64,000 nucleotides of DNA, from positions 4,845,712-4,909,711 of the forward strand of contig CM048841.1 of NCBI GenBank assembly GCA_026545765.1. Direction: 5' to 3'. Origin of the DNA: Plantago major (Eukaryota > Streptophyta > Magnoliopsida > Lamiales > Plantaginaceae). Below the pieces are notes generated by a model. That model saw only the letters and a list, made by a program, of their open reading frames with translations. It did no database searches and had not been told where the DNA came from. Positions 11,444-23,755 of this stretch are shown here, piece by piece. The translations under genes and the position numbers were made by a program. Every line of letters begins with the position of its first letter. Position 1 is the stretch's first letter.

Positions 11444-14400
11444 TCAGTCTGCAAATTTCCTATCCCCAAACCTTTTGATGTCATCAGAATAATCATAGAG
11501 AAGTGTTCTGACGAGCATCTCAGTGTCTCTGGCAAATTCACAGACCTCTTTGTAGGTTTTGGTAGGATTTTTCTTGACAAAATGTTTGACCCACAGATAC
11601 TTTCCCCACTTCCAGGCATGCTCTATTCTGATATCTGAAAGCTTGAAGTATTCGTAGATAATCTTCAGATATCTGATGTCACCCTTGTATTGATCTTCAG
11701 TTAGATAGAACGAATCATAGGGTTCCACAGCGAGTCTTGCTCTTGTGCCTGTTCCTGTGATATTCAGAATTTTGTGCACATCATCTGGCTTTCCATATGG
11801 ACATTCATCAGAGAGGTCCTTTCTCATGGCTTCAGTTCTCTTGACAACTTCAAAATCCAACCATGCTTTAATGTGATTGGTGTTGATCAAGGTTGGCTTA
11901 TCTTTTCTCCATGCCATAAGTTGTTTATGGATTGGTTCTGGAAATCTTGAATTTACCAGTAGATGCTTAAGTTCCAGAATCCAATAGCCATTTTTCTGAT
12001 TGATGCACCTGTATACAGAGGAATCATTGTCATATTTCACATACTCTATTTTGGCTTCTTCTGGCCTGAGTGGAAGTTGACTTTGTCTTTGCTCAGCTCT
12101 CAGTCTGTTCCTTCTCTGTCTTGAATTCTCTTTGGGGTTGTTGCTTGAAGAACCACCCTGGATAGACTTGGTATTTCCAGAGGGTGTTTTAGCTGCTAGG
12201 GGCTTTGCAGCTATGGGCTCAGTTAGGCTTTCAATTTTCCTTTTCTTGTGAAGAGGAGCTTCATCTTCATCAGTTTCCTCATCATCATCAAGATTAAATC
12301 TTGTGAGAGTTTTACAGCCTTCTTCATTGCCCAGGGACTTGATTTGACCTTCTTCTTCTTCAGAAGATTCATCAATCCCTTTAACTTGCCTTCTCCTTGG
12401 AGCCTTGGTACTCCTTGGAGGTTTCTGTGCCATGGCCCTTGTTATCATTGTAGTTCCTTCATTAGGTTTCTGGGAAGCAGCTTGGCTTGAGGAGGGTTCA
12501 TTGATTCTGAGTGGTGGCTGGGAAGTTTTCATGTTTCTTCTTCCTTTACGAGCGCTTTACTCCAGATTTCTTCTTGTTTTCTTCTCCTTCTTCCCATTCC
12601 CCCTGACTTTGAGGTCCAGATTTGTACATTCTTTCCCCCTTAGTCATTGTTGGCTGACTCAGTCTCATAAAAGAATGTGAGAGAGAGTTAAAGTGCCCTT
12701 GTAAATAATTATAGGCAGTGACCAACTTCTGAAGTTCGGCTTTGAGCTCCTGATTTTGTTTGATAAGTCCATTGTCCTTATCAGTGAGCTCTGCCAATGG
12801 GCCTAGGATGGCATCTGCTTTTCCAGCAGTGTAACTTGCCTCTTGGAAAGCTTTTTCAGCTAAAGACGCATCATCGTCCCTCATCATTCCCAGATCTTTC
12901 TGAGCAATGACTATGCTAGTTGTTCTCTGAGTGATGAGCTCAGTGAACTTTTTCATTTCAGAGGGGACGGAGGCAATTACTTCCTTGTTTTGTGAAGACA
13001 ACTCCTTGTTCAGATGATCCAGTACTTGGTATCTGTTCATGTATTCATGGGAGTGGACATTTGGCAGTTTGCTGAATATTGTAGGAGCAATCAGCTTCCT
13101 TTTCAAGTGAGAAACCGCTAAATTTTCATTGCGGTGCTCTGCCAAAGTCTTGTCTTCTTCATCATCTGAGTAATCAGCCCAGTGATCTTCATCCTCTTGG
13201 ACATTCTCATCGATTGTATCGAGTCCAGCAACAATCTCAGAGATTGGTTTCTTCCCTTTCTGGGAGGAGGATGGTACTTCTTTTGAAGATGATGCAGCCT
13301 TAGCATCATGCTTGACTTCAGATACTTCTTCAGTATCGAGTTCTTTGGTGATATCATGCACAGCATCCTGTAGCTCTTTAACCTCAGAGTAAGCAATCAT
13401 TTCTTGTAAGTATTGATCTTGTAGTTGATCAAGCTTGTCTCTGGATCTAGCTATTTGATCTTCCAGTTGAAGATGGAGCTGTTGTTCTTCTTCCAACAGT
13501 TGTCTGAGTTGAGCAGTTCTGGTTTGAGTGTTTAATATTTTCTGATTGGTTTCTTCAGAAAGCTCAACTACTTGTTCAGTAGTAACTGGGTGTTGGTTAG
13601 AAGATGGATGAGTAGATTTCTGAGGAGATGGAGATGGAGATTTCTATGAAGTCTTCTCAGTGTGCTTTTCAGCAGATGAGGCATTATTTCTTAGCGAAAT
13701 TCCTCCGGTCCCTGGTGCAGGGGCATCATCATCATCCTTTTTGTCTATGTCATCCTTTTGGTGATGGTCAGTGGGAGGTTCATCGAAGTCATTTTCGTTT
13801 ATTTCTTCCTCCTCATCATCTTCAGATACAAGATTGATCACTTCAGGAATAGTGATTTTATGCCCATTAACCTCTTCTTGTTCAGAAGGTATAAATTGCA
13901 GAGTTTGGGGCAAAACTGGCTTGAATGCCATCGTTTATTTCTCTGGAGAAATCCTTATGCAATAAAGTCGCAACTGTGTACTGTTCGGTAGGGAACATTG
14001 CATGGATATATGTCTCCAAGTCAAGAGCTCGTGCTCGTCTGTTTGGTTGATCTGTGATTCTCAATATTTCAGAGAGATCAGAGCACCTTAACCTTTGCCA
14101 TTTCTTGAAGCATTGAATATGCTTTGGCAGGGTGTGAGCTTTGAAGAAGGGAAGTAGGTCCCTTGTCTCAACATTGGGAGCCTGCTTGGCACTGCTTGAG
14201 CTCGAAAGAAAGAGTTTTGAGTGAGCTTCAAAACTTTTGTAGATATCTGAGTAGAAGTGTAGTTTAGTTTCGAGTTACACCGTAAGTACTTGTGCTCAGA
14301 GACTTGTGCTACTGAGACAATTGGTGTCTCAGATATCTTGTTGTGAGGTGGAGACTTGGAAGTCTGGTTCTCATCAACCTTTCTTTCTTGAACCTGAGAA

Positions 14401-16968
14401 TTAAAATTATCACAATACTTAGGAAATTTTATCAAGAAAACTTTAAGTCACTTATCTGAGAGGTCAATTACCTCCATGGGAGGCTCAGATATTTGTCTCT
14501 CAGAGACTTGTGCAGTCTCTGGAATCTTTTCTTGTGATGAAGGCCTTGATGCCTCATCAGTTTCCATAGGTGCAGGGGATGTCGCAACTCGGTCCCCTTG
14601 CACTTCTACTTCTGAGTGAGCCTGTGAGTAGAAAGCATTGAATAATTTAGAGAAGATTTTAGTTAACCTAAGGTGAAGAATATTTATCATTGATTTTCAT
14701 ATACCTTCATAAAGGAAGGCTCAATGATCTGTTCATCAGAAACCTTGTCGGTTTCTGGGTTTTCTTCTGGCATTTCTGCCTTATCTTCCTCTTTCTCAGT
14801 TGGAGCCTGTTAGAAACATTTGTTTTAAATGATCAAGCAAATAAACATATAACTGAAGAAGTGTTATCTTAAGAATCATTTATTACCTGTGGCACAGGCT
14901 CAGATATCTTAAGAGGCGAGGTTGAGGGAACCTCCTTCTCAGTATCTGAGGTAAGCTTTTCAGCTTCCTCTTGTTTTTGTGTTCTAACTCAGCCTGTAAC
15001 AAAGAATTTTTATAAATAACAAGATGTACAGGCATAAAATTTGCACAAGATAAGAGTTAAACCATTCAACTACCTGAGCAGTTTCAGGCTGATTGGTCTC
15101 TGGAACTTGTGACCTTTCTATACTTTGGTCTTCTTGTCCCAGTATTTCTTCTTTGTTTGAAGTTTCAGGTACTTCACACCTTTCCTGAGTATGCAACTCA
15201 GTTGCCTCCCCTGGTTGATCATTCTGAGTAGATGTCTCAGTTTGATCCCTCTCATTGAGTTGGAGAACCTGCTCTTTTGCAGGATTTTCTTCAGCATACT
15301 GCATTGCTGGTAATTCGAAATGGAGTTCATTTACCATTTCATCAACCACTTGTGGTTGTTGTGTTTGTGGTTGTTCTGGTTGTCTGGAAGCAGAGGATTG
15401 GTCAGTAGAATGTTCTTCCAGATTTTTAGATGTGGCATTTTCATCAACATCTGCCAGCACTAAATTACCACTCATCAGGGCTTCTTGAAGTTGTGCGTAA
15501 TAAACGTTCCCTGATGATGTGTTTGCACCAACAACCTTTGCTATAGGTGCTTGTTCAGCAACCTGTGGTGTAGGTTCTTTTTCAGATACCTTTTTACCAG
15601 TTACTATTTCAGTAACATTAGCCCTTTTTGTTCTTTCTAGGACTTGAGAGATGACTAATTCATCATCTTCATCGTCAGAGCTCTCATCAGCATTGGGAAC
15701 TGATTGGTCCATTACTCCTGGGAACTGATTGGTCCATTACTCCTGCGGTTTCTGCAGATAGGGCTTGGTGTTTTTCACCACTTCTGGCAGCATTTATGAG
15801 TTCATCAGCAAGGCTTTCTGTAATAGTCTTCACATTTCTGGAAGCACTTTCTCTTGCTGAGTCTACTTGTTCAGTAGTTGATAACTCTTTGCGGATTGAT
15901 GAGTTCATCTGCCTTTATCAGCTCATCGGCAATGCCTGCAGATATCTGAGAATCGACAACCTCTTTGGGTGTGTCTTCTGATTTGCCAGCAGACTTCTTT
16001 CTTGAAGTTCTGGGCTTCTTGGTCGCAACCTTTTCTTCAGATACCTTTTCAGACTTTCGCTTCTTAGAACCTTTCTGAGACCCAGTAACCTTTTTCATCA
16101 AGTTTGTATACTCATATTTGTAGAGTAGGTTACTGTTGGCTATTTCAGCCGTCTCTCTGAGCTCAATGCCAAGCTTCTCCAGCAAGTAGCATATCTTCAG
16201 ACCATAGACTTTGGCAATCTTAGGCTCGAAGCCTTGAATCTTCTTCACAAACTTCATGAAGGCGTACTTTCCCCAGTTAAAAGGGTTTTCCAGCCTTTCG
16301 TCTTGTTGATTCAACAAGAACATCATGATCCATCGTTCTTGGCTTATCTGGTCAGCACCTCCTTGTAGACCATCAAAGCATCTGTGAAGAATACAAGCCA
16401 GTACATCCCAGTGAACCATCAGATGTCTGGTTCAGATGTCAGCAAGCTTGAACTCAGTGGGTGTATCTGATTTTTCAAGATCACACACGTCACTGTACAG
16501 TTCTTTAACACCTTCAAGGAGATCATCATCCTTGGTGTTTATTTCAAAATCCTTTCCAAGATTTTGAAACTCAAACAACTTACAGAAAGTTGTTAAGTCC
16601 AGAAGGATTTCCTTTCCTTGGACTGAGGTTTTGACAGACACTATTGCAGTGCCTTCAGAAACACATGAAATTATCCTGAAATTATCGAGTGATGAAATTC
16701 CAGTAGGGCGAGCAGATAGAAAACCCTTGATTTGTGCCTTTTCAAGCATGTCAAGAATTAGCTTTTTGTCAGCTTGGTTTTCTATTGCAGCCGTGAGGTA
16801 TTCCTCAACCATGGTACCACCCCAAATCATTCTGTGATTTGAAGTCCAATGGTCAGGATTAAAATTTCCTACCAGTCGGTTGTTCACAATAACCAACTCT
16901 GGTGCTTGCTTTTCAGCAGTACCAGTGGAGGATTGAGATTTCTGTGTGGTTGAATTCATAGGGGCCAT
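11444..16968 (-). pseudogene. 3' ORF region of element B (multi-part, intron-like gaps)
   Basis: Downstream of pol lie several minus-strand reading frames. The first (16432-16968) begins MAPMNSTTQKSQSSTGTAEK and has a folded-looking domain. The next (15871-16419) contains NPFNWGKYAFMKFVKK and then a strongly basic cluster (KKRKSEKVSEEK, KKPRTSRKKS). An acidic Glu/Gln/Ser-rich stretch follows (13644-15712), then a coiled-coil-like part (12546-13496; QLHLQLEDQIARSRDKLDQL). The last frame (11444-12532) has its own HAWKWGKYLWVKHFVKKNP block, similar to the earlier NPFNWGKYAFMKFVKK. No signal peptide or membrane segment is seen. I do not recognise a named domain; it is Sirevirus 3' ORF material with several breaks. 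Confidence 0.6.
14288..15080 (-). other. Array of short exon-like acidic modules in element B
   Basis: About five segments of roughly 100-150 bp or more, separated by AT-rich gaps of 70-100 bp, each start after a pyrimidine-rich tract with AG and end at GT on the minus strand. Their peptides are alike (PETAQVSERQISEPPME, KISETPIVSVAQVSEHK, KISEPVPQ). They look like duplicated exons. Retroelements of this lineage are reported to use splicing or read-through for 3' ORFs, which would fit. Confidence 0.45.
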
Positions 16969-17673
16969 CTCTTTATATAGTGTAGGGATTTGGAATTGGT
17001 GTTTGAAAGAGATTTGATTTAGTAATTCTTTGTAGAAAAACTTAATCTTGATTTGCAGAGATTGTAGAAGGTTTGCAGAGAATCAAGAGAAGGATTTGCT
17101 ATTTTTATGCAAGATGAGTTTTCGGATTAGGCAAAAGTGATTTCTTATGCCAAAATCCTATGTATATAGCAATAGAATCTCAACAGACATATACATACAA
17201 ATTGATTTTGTGTGTACGTATCTGTGATTTGCAAGCAGGCGTGAGCAAAAGCTAGTTCGGCATTAAATGCAAAGTGGGCTTTGTCAGAATTTTTTTACAG
17301 TCCACTATTTACTGTGAATTAATTTCCACCGTATAGATCAATCGCTTAATTTCATCAAGGGTCACCATTGCTTCTTCAGCAATGATCACAATCAACAAGT
17401 GTAATTGTGCCCATTTAATGAATTTTGGCTAATAGCTATCTGAATCACATTTTTGTATGACCAAGAACACTGTTTGCATCTGAATCTGTCTTATACTTAG
17501 GATTTTTCCAAGTTTTTCATCAAGATAGAAATAATGCGAATTTCAAGAGAGTAGTTGATTGCAGATAGTTGTACTATTCTCTTTTGTGTTCCCCGTTTAT
17601 AGAGTGATTAAGATATCTGAGTTCCCGTCTCAGAGATCTTAAGCTGTCGTTTTGCTCTTTAGCCTTTTTGACT

Positions 17674-17756
17674 TCTGGATACCCGTTCCAGATTTCTCTT
17701 TTCTCTTCTCTGGATACCCGTTCCAGATACCTCTTCTCTGGATGCCCGTTCCAGAT
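17674..17756 (-). repeat. Three spaced hairpin units just after the pol stop of element B
   Basis: TCTGGATACCCGTTCCAGAT occurs at 17674-17693 and 17709-17728, and with one change at 17737-17756. Each unit has arms TCTGG and CCAGA. The last unit ends 12 nt beyond the pol stop codon in the transcript sense. Position suggests a role in expressing the downstream frames or in RNA 3' structure, but this is a guess. Confidence 0.6.
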
Positions 17757-17768
17757 TCCTGAACTCTT

Positions 17769-20700
17769 TCAATTCATTTGTAGTTCCATTAGTCCAAGAT
17801 TATGTCTTAAGGCTAAGAATCTACTTTCTTGTAGTGGCTTAGTGAAGATATCTGCAAGTTGGTCTTCAGTGCCAATCTTGAGTATCTCTATATTGCCTTT
17901 TTCAACATGGTCTCTGATGAAGTGATGTCTAACATCAATATGCTTTGTTCTGGCATGAAATTTAGGATTCTGTGTAATCGCAATAGCACTTGTGTTGTCA
18001 CAGAAAATGGGAGTTTTCTTCTCATCGAGTCCATAGTCTTTAAGTTGTTGTTGTATCCACAGAATTTGTGTTGCACAACAACCAGCAGCAATATATTCAG
18101 CCTCTGTGGTAGAAGTTGCAATTGAGTTTTGCTTCTTGCTAAACCATGAGATAAGTCTAGTACCCAGAAACTGACAAGTTCCTGAGATGCTTTTCCTATC
18201 AAGCAGTGATCCAGCATAATCAGCGTCTGAGTACCCAGCTAAACTCAATCCGCTTTCTTTAGGATACCACAATCCTACATCTACTGTACCTTTTACATAC
18301 CTTAATATTTTCATAGCAATGTTGTACTGTGTTTGCATTGGATTTGTCTGAAATCTAGCACACACTCCAACGGCGTATTGAATATCAGGTCTACTTGCAG
18401 TGAGGTAGAGTAGTGAACCTATCAATTTCCTATACTTATGTTCTTCCACACTCTTATCTGATTCAGTATAGGTCATTTTGGTTCCAATGCTCATAGGTAT
18501 CTTAGCATTCTTTTCAGAAGGCTTAAGATTGAATTTTGTGAGCATATCTTTTGCATACTTTGTTTGACTAATGAATATTCCATCATTAAGTTGCTTGACT
18601 TGCAATCCTAAAAAATAATTCATTTCTCCCATCATGCTCATCTTAAACTTGCTTTTCATGAGATTTGCAAAGTCATTGCAAAGTTGCTTGTCCTTAGATT
18701 CAAATATGATGTCATCAACATATACTTGAACTAAGAGTAGTTTCCCATCATGATTTAAGGTAAATAAAGTTTTATCAACTTCACCTTTCTTGAAACCACT
18801 TTCCAGAAGGTATTTGGCCAAAGTGTCATACCATGCTCTTGGAGTCTGTTTCAGTCCATACAGAGCTTTCTGTAGTTTATAGACCATTCTACTTTCTGAG
18901 GAAACTTCAAAGCCAGGTGGTTGCTCAACATAAACTTCTTCTGCAAGTTCACCGTTCAAGAATGCACTTTTGACATCCATCTGATAAACTTTAAAATCTT
19001 TATTAGCTGCAAGGGCTAGAAAGAGTCTTATTGCATCCAATCTGGCAACTGGTGCATATGACTCATCAAAATCTAAGCCTTCAGTCTGGGTAAATCCCTT
19101 GGCAACCAATCTTGCTTTGTTTCTGGTTATTTCACCAGATTCATTCATCTTGTTTCTGGAAACCCATTTAGTTCCAATCACAGATATTCCTTCTACAAAT
19201 GGAACTAGTTTCCAGACTTTGTTTCTCTCAAATTGATCCAGCTCTTCTTGCATTGCAGAGATCCAGTCTTGGTCTCCTAATGCTTCTTCTATATTTTTAG
19301 GTTCAATATTTGAGATGAAACATCCAAAGAGAGAATTAGCATTTTCAGCTATTGCTCTCCTAGTCCTAACACCTTGATTAATTGGTCCAATCACATCTTT
19401 TGCAGGATGATCCTTGATCCATCTCATCATAGGTTTAGTGCTAGTAGGATCAATATCCAAATGATTTGAATGTGAATCACTAGGATTTTGATTTGATATA
19501 TACTATTTCAGTATCTGAGACATTTTGCTCCTCAGAAGGGCAATTATTGTCTGACACTTGTTCAGTGTTTGAGCTATCTGGAACATGTCTTTCAGAGAGA
19601 TTGTTTCCAGAGATAGCTTCATGATGAATATCTTCAGTTTCCATTTCTGGAAGTTTCATAGGAAATTCTTCATCATGTTTGTGAGTCATCTTGTTGTTAC
19701 TAGGCATATCAAGCTTTTCTACGTCAGAATCATCCTCACTTTCCATAATGATGTTTCTCCTTTCTGAGGATTCTTCTTCAGAATCCCTCAGCAATAGTTC
19801 TTTGAACCTTTCTGAGAGTTCATCATTAGGAGGTGTTTTCTTACTTCCTTCATAGAATACAACATGAACTGATTCTTCAATTTTCTTTGTTCTTTTGTTG
19901 TAAATTCTGTAGGCTTTGCTATTCGTGGAATAACCAAGAAATACACCTTCATCTGCCTTTGGTTGAAATGTTCTCAGATAATCTTTCCCATTGTTTAGAA
20001 CAAAACATTTACAACCAAATACTCTCAGATGTTTGATATTAGGGGGTCTACCAACCAAGATTTCATAGGGGGTCTTGTCATGGTGTTTGATTATCAAACA
20101 TCCATTACGAGTGTAGCAAGTCGTGTTTACAGCTTCAACCCAATAAATTTCACTTATTTCAAAGGTCATTAGCATCGTCCTTGCAGCTTCTTTAAGGGTT
20201 CTGTTTTTCCTTTCTGCAACACCATTTTGTTGGGGTGTTCTTACAGAGGAAAGTTGGTGTTGTATACCTTTGCAGGTACAAAACTCCTTTATGTACTGGT
20301 TGACAAACTCAGTACCATGGTCTTTTCTGATTGCAGATACCTTGTCATTTTTCATGACTTCAAGCTTTTCAAAGAAGTTTGGTATCTCCACCGGCATCGA
20401 TTTGTGTTTCGTAAAGACAACCCAAGTGAATCTTGAGAAGTCATCTACAACAACTGCACCATACTTCTTTCCCCGCATAACTAGTTACGATGATTCAAAA
20501 GATCCATGTGCAATAGTTGCGATGGTCTAACACTAGAGTGTCCGATTTTGGACTTGAAAGAGATCTTAGATTGTTTCCCATCCGACAGTGCGAGCAGATA
20601 CCATCCTTTCGAAAGATGTTCAGGAAGACCAACCACTAACTCTTTCTTGCAAGTCTGCTCGTAGTTTTGAAGTTCAAGTGACTCATTCTTTTGTGCCATA

Positions 20701-23659
20701 ACCAAGGTCTTTCATGTGACCAGATTGATTCACCATGAGACATTCTTCGATTGTGGCGGATGCCCAATCGGCAACATAAAGACCGCCTTTCCCGAAAGCA
20801 ACTAAGACTGTCTGCTTTGACTCATTGTCAATTAGTTTGCAGTATTTTACTTTGAATTTTATAGTAAAACCCTTGTCTGCAAACTGGCTCATGCTAAATA
20901 GATTATATTTCAAATCCTTAACATGTAATACGTCAGTGATTGTTAATGTTCCCAATTTGACGTTGCCAAATCCCAGAGAGGGATTTAATTCTCCTCCAGC
21001 AAATCTGATATCTGGTCCTGTGTTGCAAGCTTTGTAATCGACCAGATTTCTTTGTCTCCTGTCATGTGCTTTCCGCATCCACTATCAAATAACCATTGTA
21101 CTTTAGTCCAGGAAGCATTCTGCACACAACAGGAAACAGGAGATTAGGTTCTCAATTTACAATTGGAACCATCAGGACTAAACAATCTTCCAGTAGGAAT
21201 CCATTTTTGAATGAATTTCCTTGGAACATTCTTTTGTCTGATAGGAACATAAGGAGGAATTCTAATTGAATGATTATCATTATTGAGAAATATTTTCTTC
21301 CTTGGTGTGTTCCTAGGTTCTATATTTGGTGCTTTCAGATACCTGTCAGGTTTCTGAGTTTGCTTTTCAGCAAGCTTAGCTTTCCTTGCCAGATTTCTTC
21401 TAGCCCTGGCATCCAGATTTTCAGTGGCTTGATTCAACTTCCACTTCTGATAATTGCTTTGAGCAATTCTAGCTTTTAGCCATCGTTCTTGCTCCTGTTT
21501 GTATTCATGAGCAAGTCGTTTCCCGATGCCTTTATAGCCAATACCATTTCGAGCACTTGAAGCTATCTGAGATCTTTTCTCAGCAGCTTTGCTAGTCTCT
21601 GGTTGGTCCAATTTCTTTCCAGAAAAAGTGACATGGGAGAATTTGCCAGCTCCTGCAATTCTACCCTTTTGAGAGACATAGCACTGTGGGTGTTTACACT
21701 TTTCAGTGTTGTGTTTCTTTTCAGAGACGTGCCCAACAGTTTTGTTTTTGACTTGTTTTTCCCACAAAGGTTTAGTCGCAACTGCCTTTCCTTTGTCAAC
21801 AATCTTCGTCTTCTCACCGATACTATAGATTGCATGGGAACCATCTTGCTGAGTACTTACAAATGTTCTTCTTTCCTTACTCTTATTCAGAGTGATAGAA
21901 CAATCATCTGTATTCATTCAAGTCCTTTCTTTTCTGAAGGATCTCTTAAGTAAGATTGTACTTCAGTAAGAGTGTCACTAGCTTTGGCATAAGATTGAAA
22001 AGATAGTTCTTTCTTCTTGAGTTCCTTGTTCTCAGAAAGAAGATCTTCATATTTCTTTCGTAATTCAGCCATTGCTTCTTTATGTGTCTTTACAGTCTCA
22101 GATATCTGAGCTTTGAGAAATGCATTTTCAGCATCCTTTTTCTCAGATACCGTAACTAATTGAGAATTTTCCTTTGCAAGAGAATTCTTTTCTTCTTCAA
22201 GATTTTCGGCTCTAGCTCGGATCATTAGAAATTCTCTTTCATAAATGTCAAGTTCTTTCCTGAGATTTTCTAGATCTTTTATTTCTTCTTCATCACTTTC
22301 ATAAGTACAAGAAGTATGTGTTACCTCATCAGCCATAAGACAGATTTCTATGTTGGAGATGTCTGGACCGTCAATTTCAGCAACTCCACACATTTCATTC
22401 TTCTTGAGGCCGAAGTCGATTATATCATGAGTAACTCCACATAATTCTGGTGATGGTAAGGTTGAGTCATCTGAATTGTCATCTTGAATCATCTCAACGT
22501 CTAGAGCATCCAGTTGAATTTGGATTTTCTTTCTTTCTTCAGTTAACAAAGCTTTCTGGCTTCTTCTGAAGATTCTTCTATCTTTCTTGTCACCTGTCCT
22601 TAGTTTGTTAAAGGTAGGACAATCCTTCTTGAAGTGGCCAAGTTTCTGACAATAGAAACAGATATCGTTTCCAATTTCTGCTTCCTCAGTACATGATGCT
22701 TTCTCGAAATGGGCTTGTTCAAATGAGCTTTGCATATTTTTGTACTGGTGATAGTTTGAGCCTAGATGCTTTTTCAGCTTCTCTTTGGCTTTTCTTTTCT
22801 CAATTTCTCGACTGACATATTTGCTCATTTGCTTTGCAGCAAGAGCATCCTCAGTCTCTTCCTTGCTTTTCTTCTTTTCAGAAGTTCCTTGAGCAACTAG
22901 AGCAATATTCTGCAACTTTTCAGTTGTTTGTTCTCTTTGTGTTGTCTCATAATCTACCGTAGCAAGATGTGAGAAGAGTTCCACTGGAGTGATATTTGGC
23001 ATTCCTTGGTTAAAATAAAAGAATTTAGTATGCTCCCAGTTGTGGTTAAGACTTCTGACAATAGTCTTAATCTTTTCTGACTGGGAGTATCTGCTTTCCC
23101 AAGTGCTTGCCATATCACTCATGAGAGTGGTAAATGAAATCAAGTTCTTCCAGAGTTTCATGGGTCCTTGTTTGAAATTTTGAAATTTTAACTTGAGAAC
23201 TTGAACTTGTTTTCTTTGGTTTTCGATTCACAGATTTCTTCAATCAGTTGCCAGGCAACTTTCGCCGTTTTAGCACCCCCACAGTTTACACTGTATGTGC
23301 TCAGGTGTCGATCTGATGATGATATTACGAGCTTGACCATCCAGACGATTTCTCTTGGCATCTTCCGATGTCCAGAGTTCTCTGGGCTTTGGTTCGTAAA
23401 TAACTTGACTAGTAGATCTCCCACTTGTTGACGCATCGGTTTGTGAAGATCCTTCGCTTTGATCTCTGTCTCTACCATTAGAAACCTCCATGACTTGTTT
23501 GAGTTGTTGAATGACTATTGGGCCATTCTTTATCACTTCGATCATTTCGTCACTTATGGCTTCAAGGTGGAGCATCATGTTATTTTTCCATTTCTCGTAG
23601 TTCTCTGGTTTGAGAACGGGTGCATCACTCAGAGACATTCCTGCACACTTAACACACAA
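17769..23659 (-). pseudogene. gag-pol region of element B
   Basis: The order is that of Copia: gag N-terminus (PENYEKWKNNMMLHLEAISD), a CCHC knuckle (CFYCQKLGHFKKDC, near 22640), a Lys/Glu-rich coiled-coil stretch, the protease and pre-integrase area (VLHVKDLKYNLFSMSQFADK), integrase core (VVVDDFSRFTWVVF and HGTEFVNQYIKEFC), reverse transcriptase with YVDDIIF, and RNase H ending with [14 protein letters not shown]. The protein order is intact and the product would have been the polyprotein that copies and inserts the element. As a fossil it is interrupted several times. Confidence 0.9.
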
Positions 23660-23741
23660 ATTAAATAGTCCTCGAAAATGGACAAAGTTCCTTCACCTAT
23701 CTGGGGATCTAGGTTCAGTGCAGAAGGCTTGTGAACCTCCT

Positions 23742-23753
23742 GCTTTGATACCA
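23742..23753 (-). other. Primer-binding site of element B
   Basis: The minus strand reads TGGTATCAAAGC two bases inside the 5' LTR. This is close to the initiator-tRNA-Met complement TGGTATCAGAGC used by many plant Copia elements. Confidence 0.8.
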
Positions 23754-23755
23754 CT

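Noticed and set aside
17674-17756. CRISPR-like spaced repeats
   Set aside because: Only three units with very short spacers, in a plant retrotransposon.
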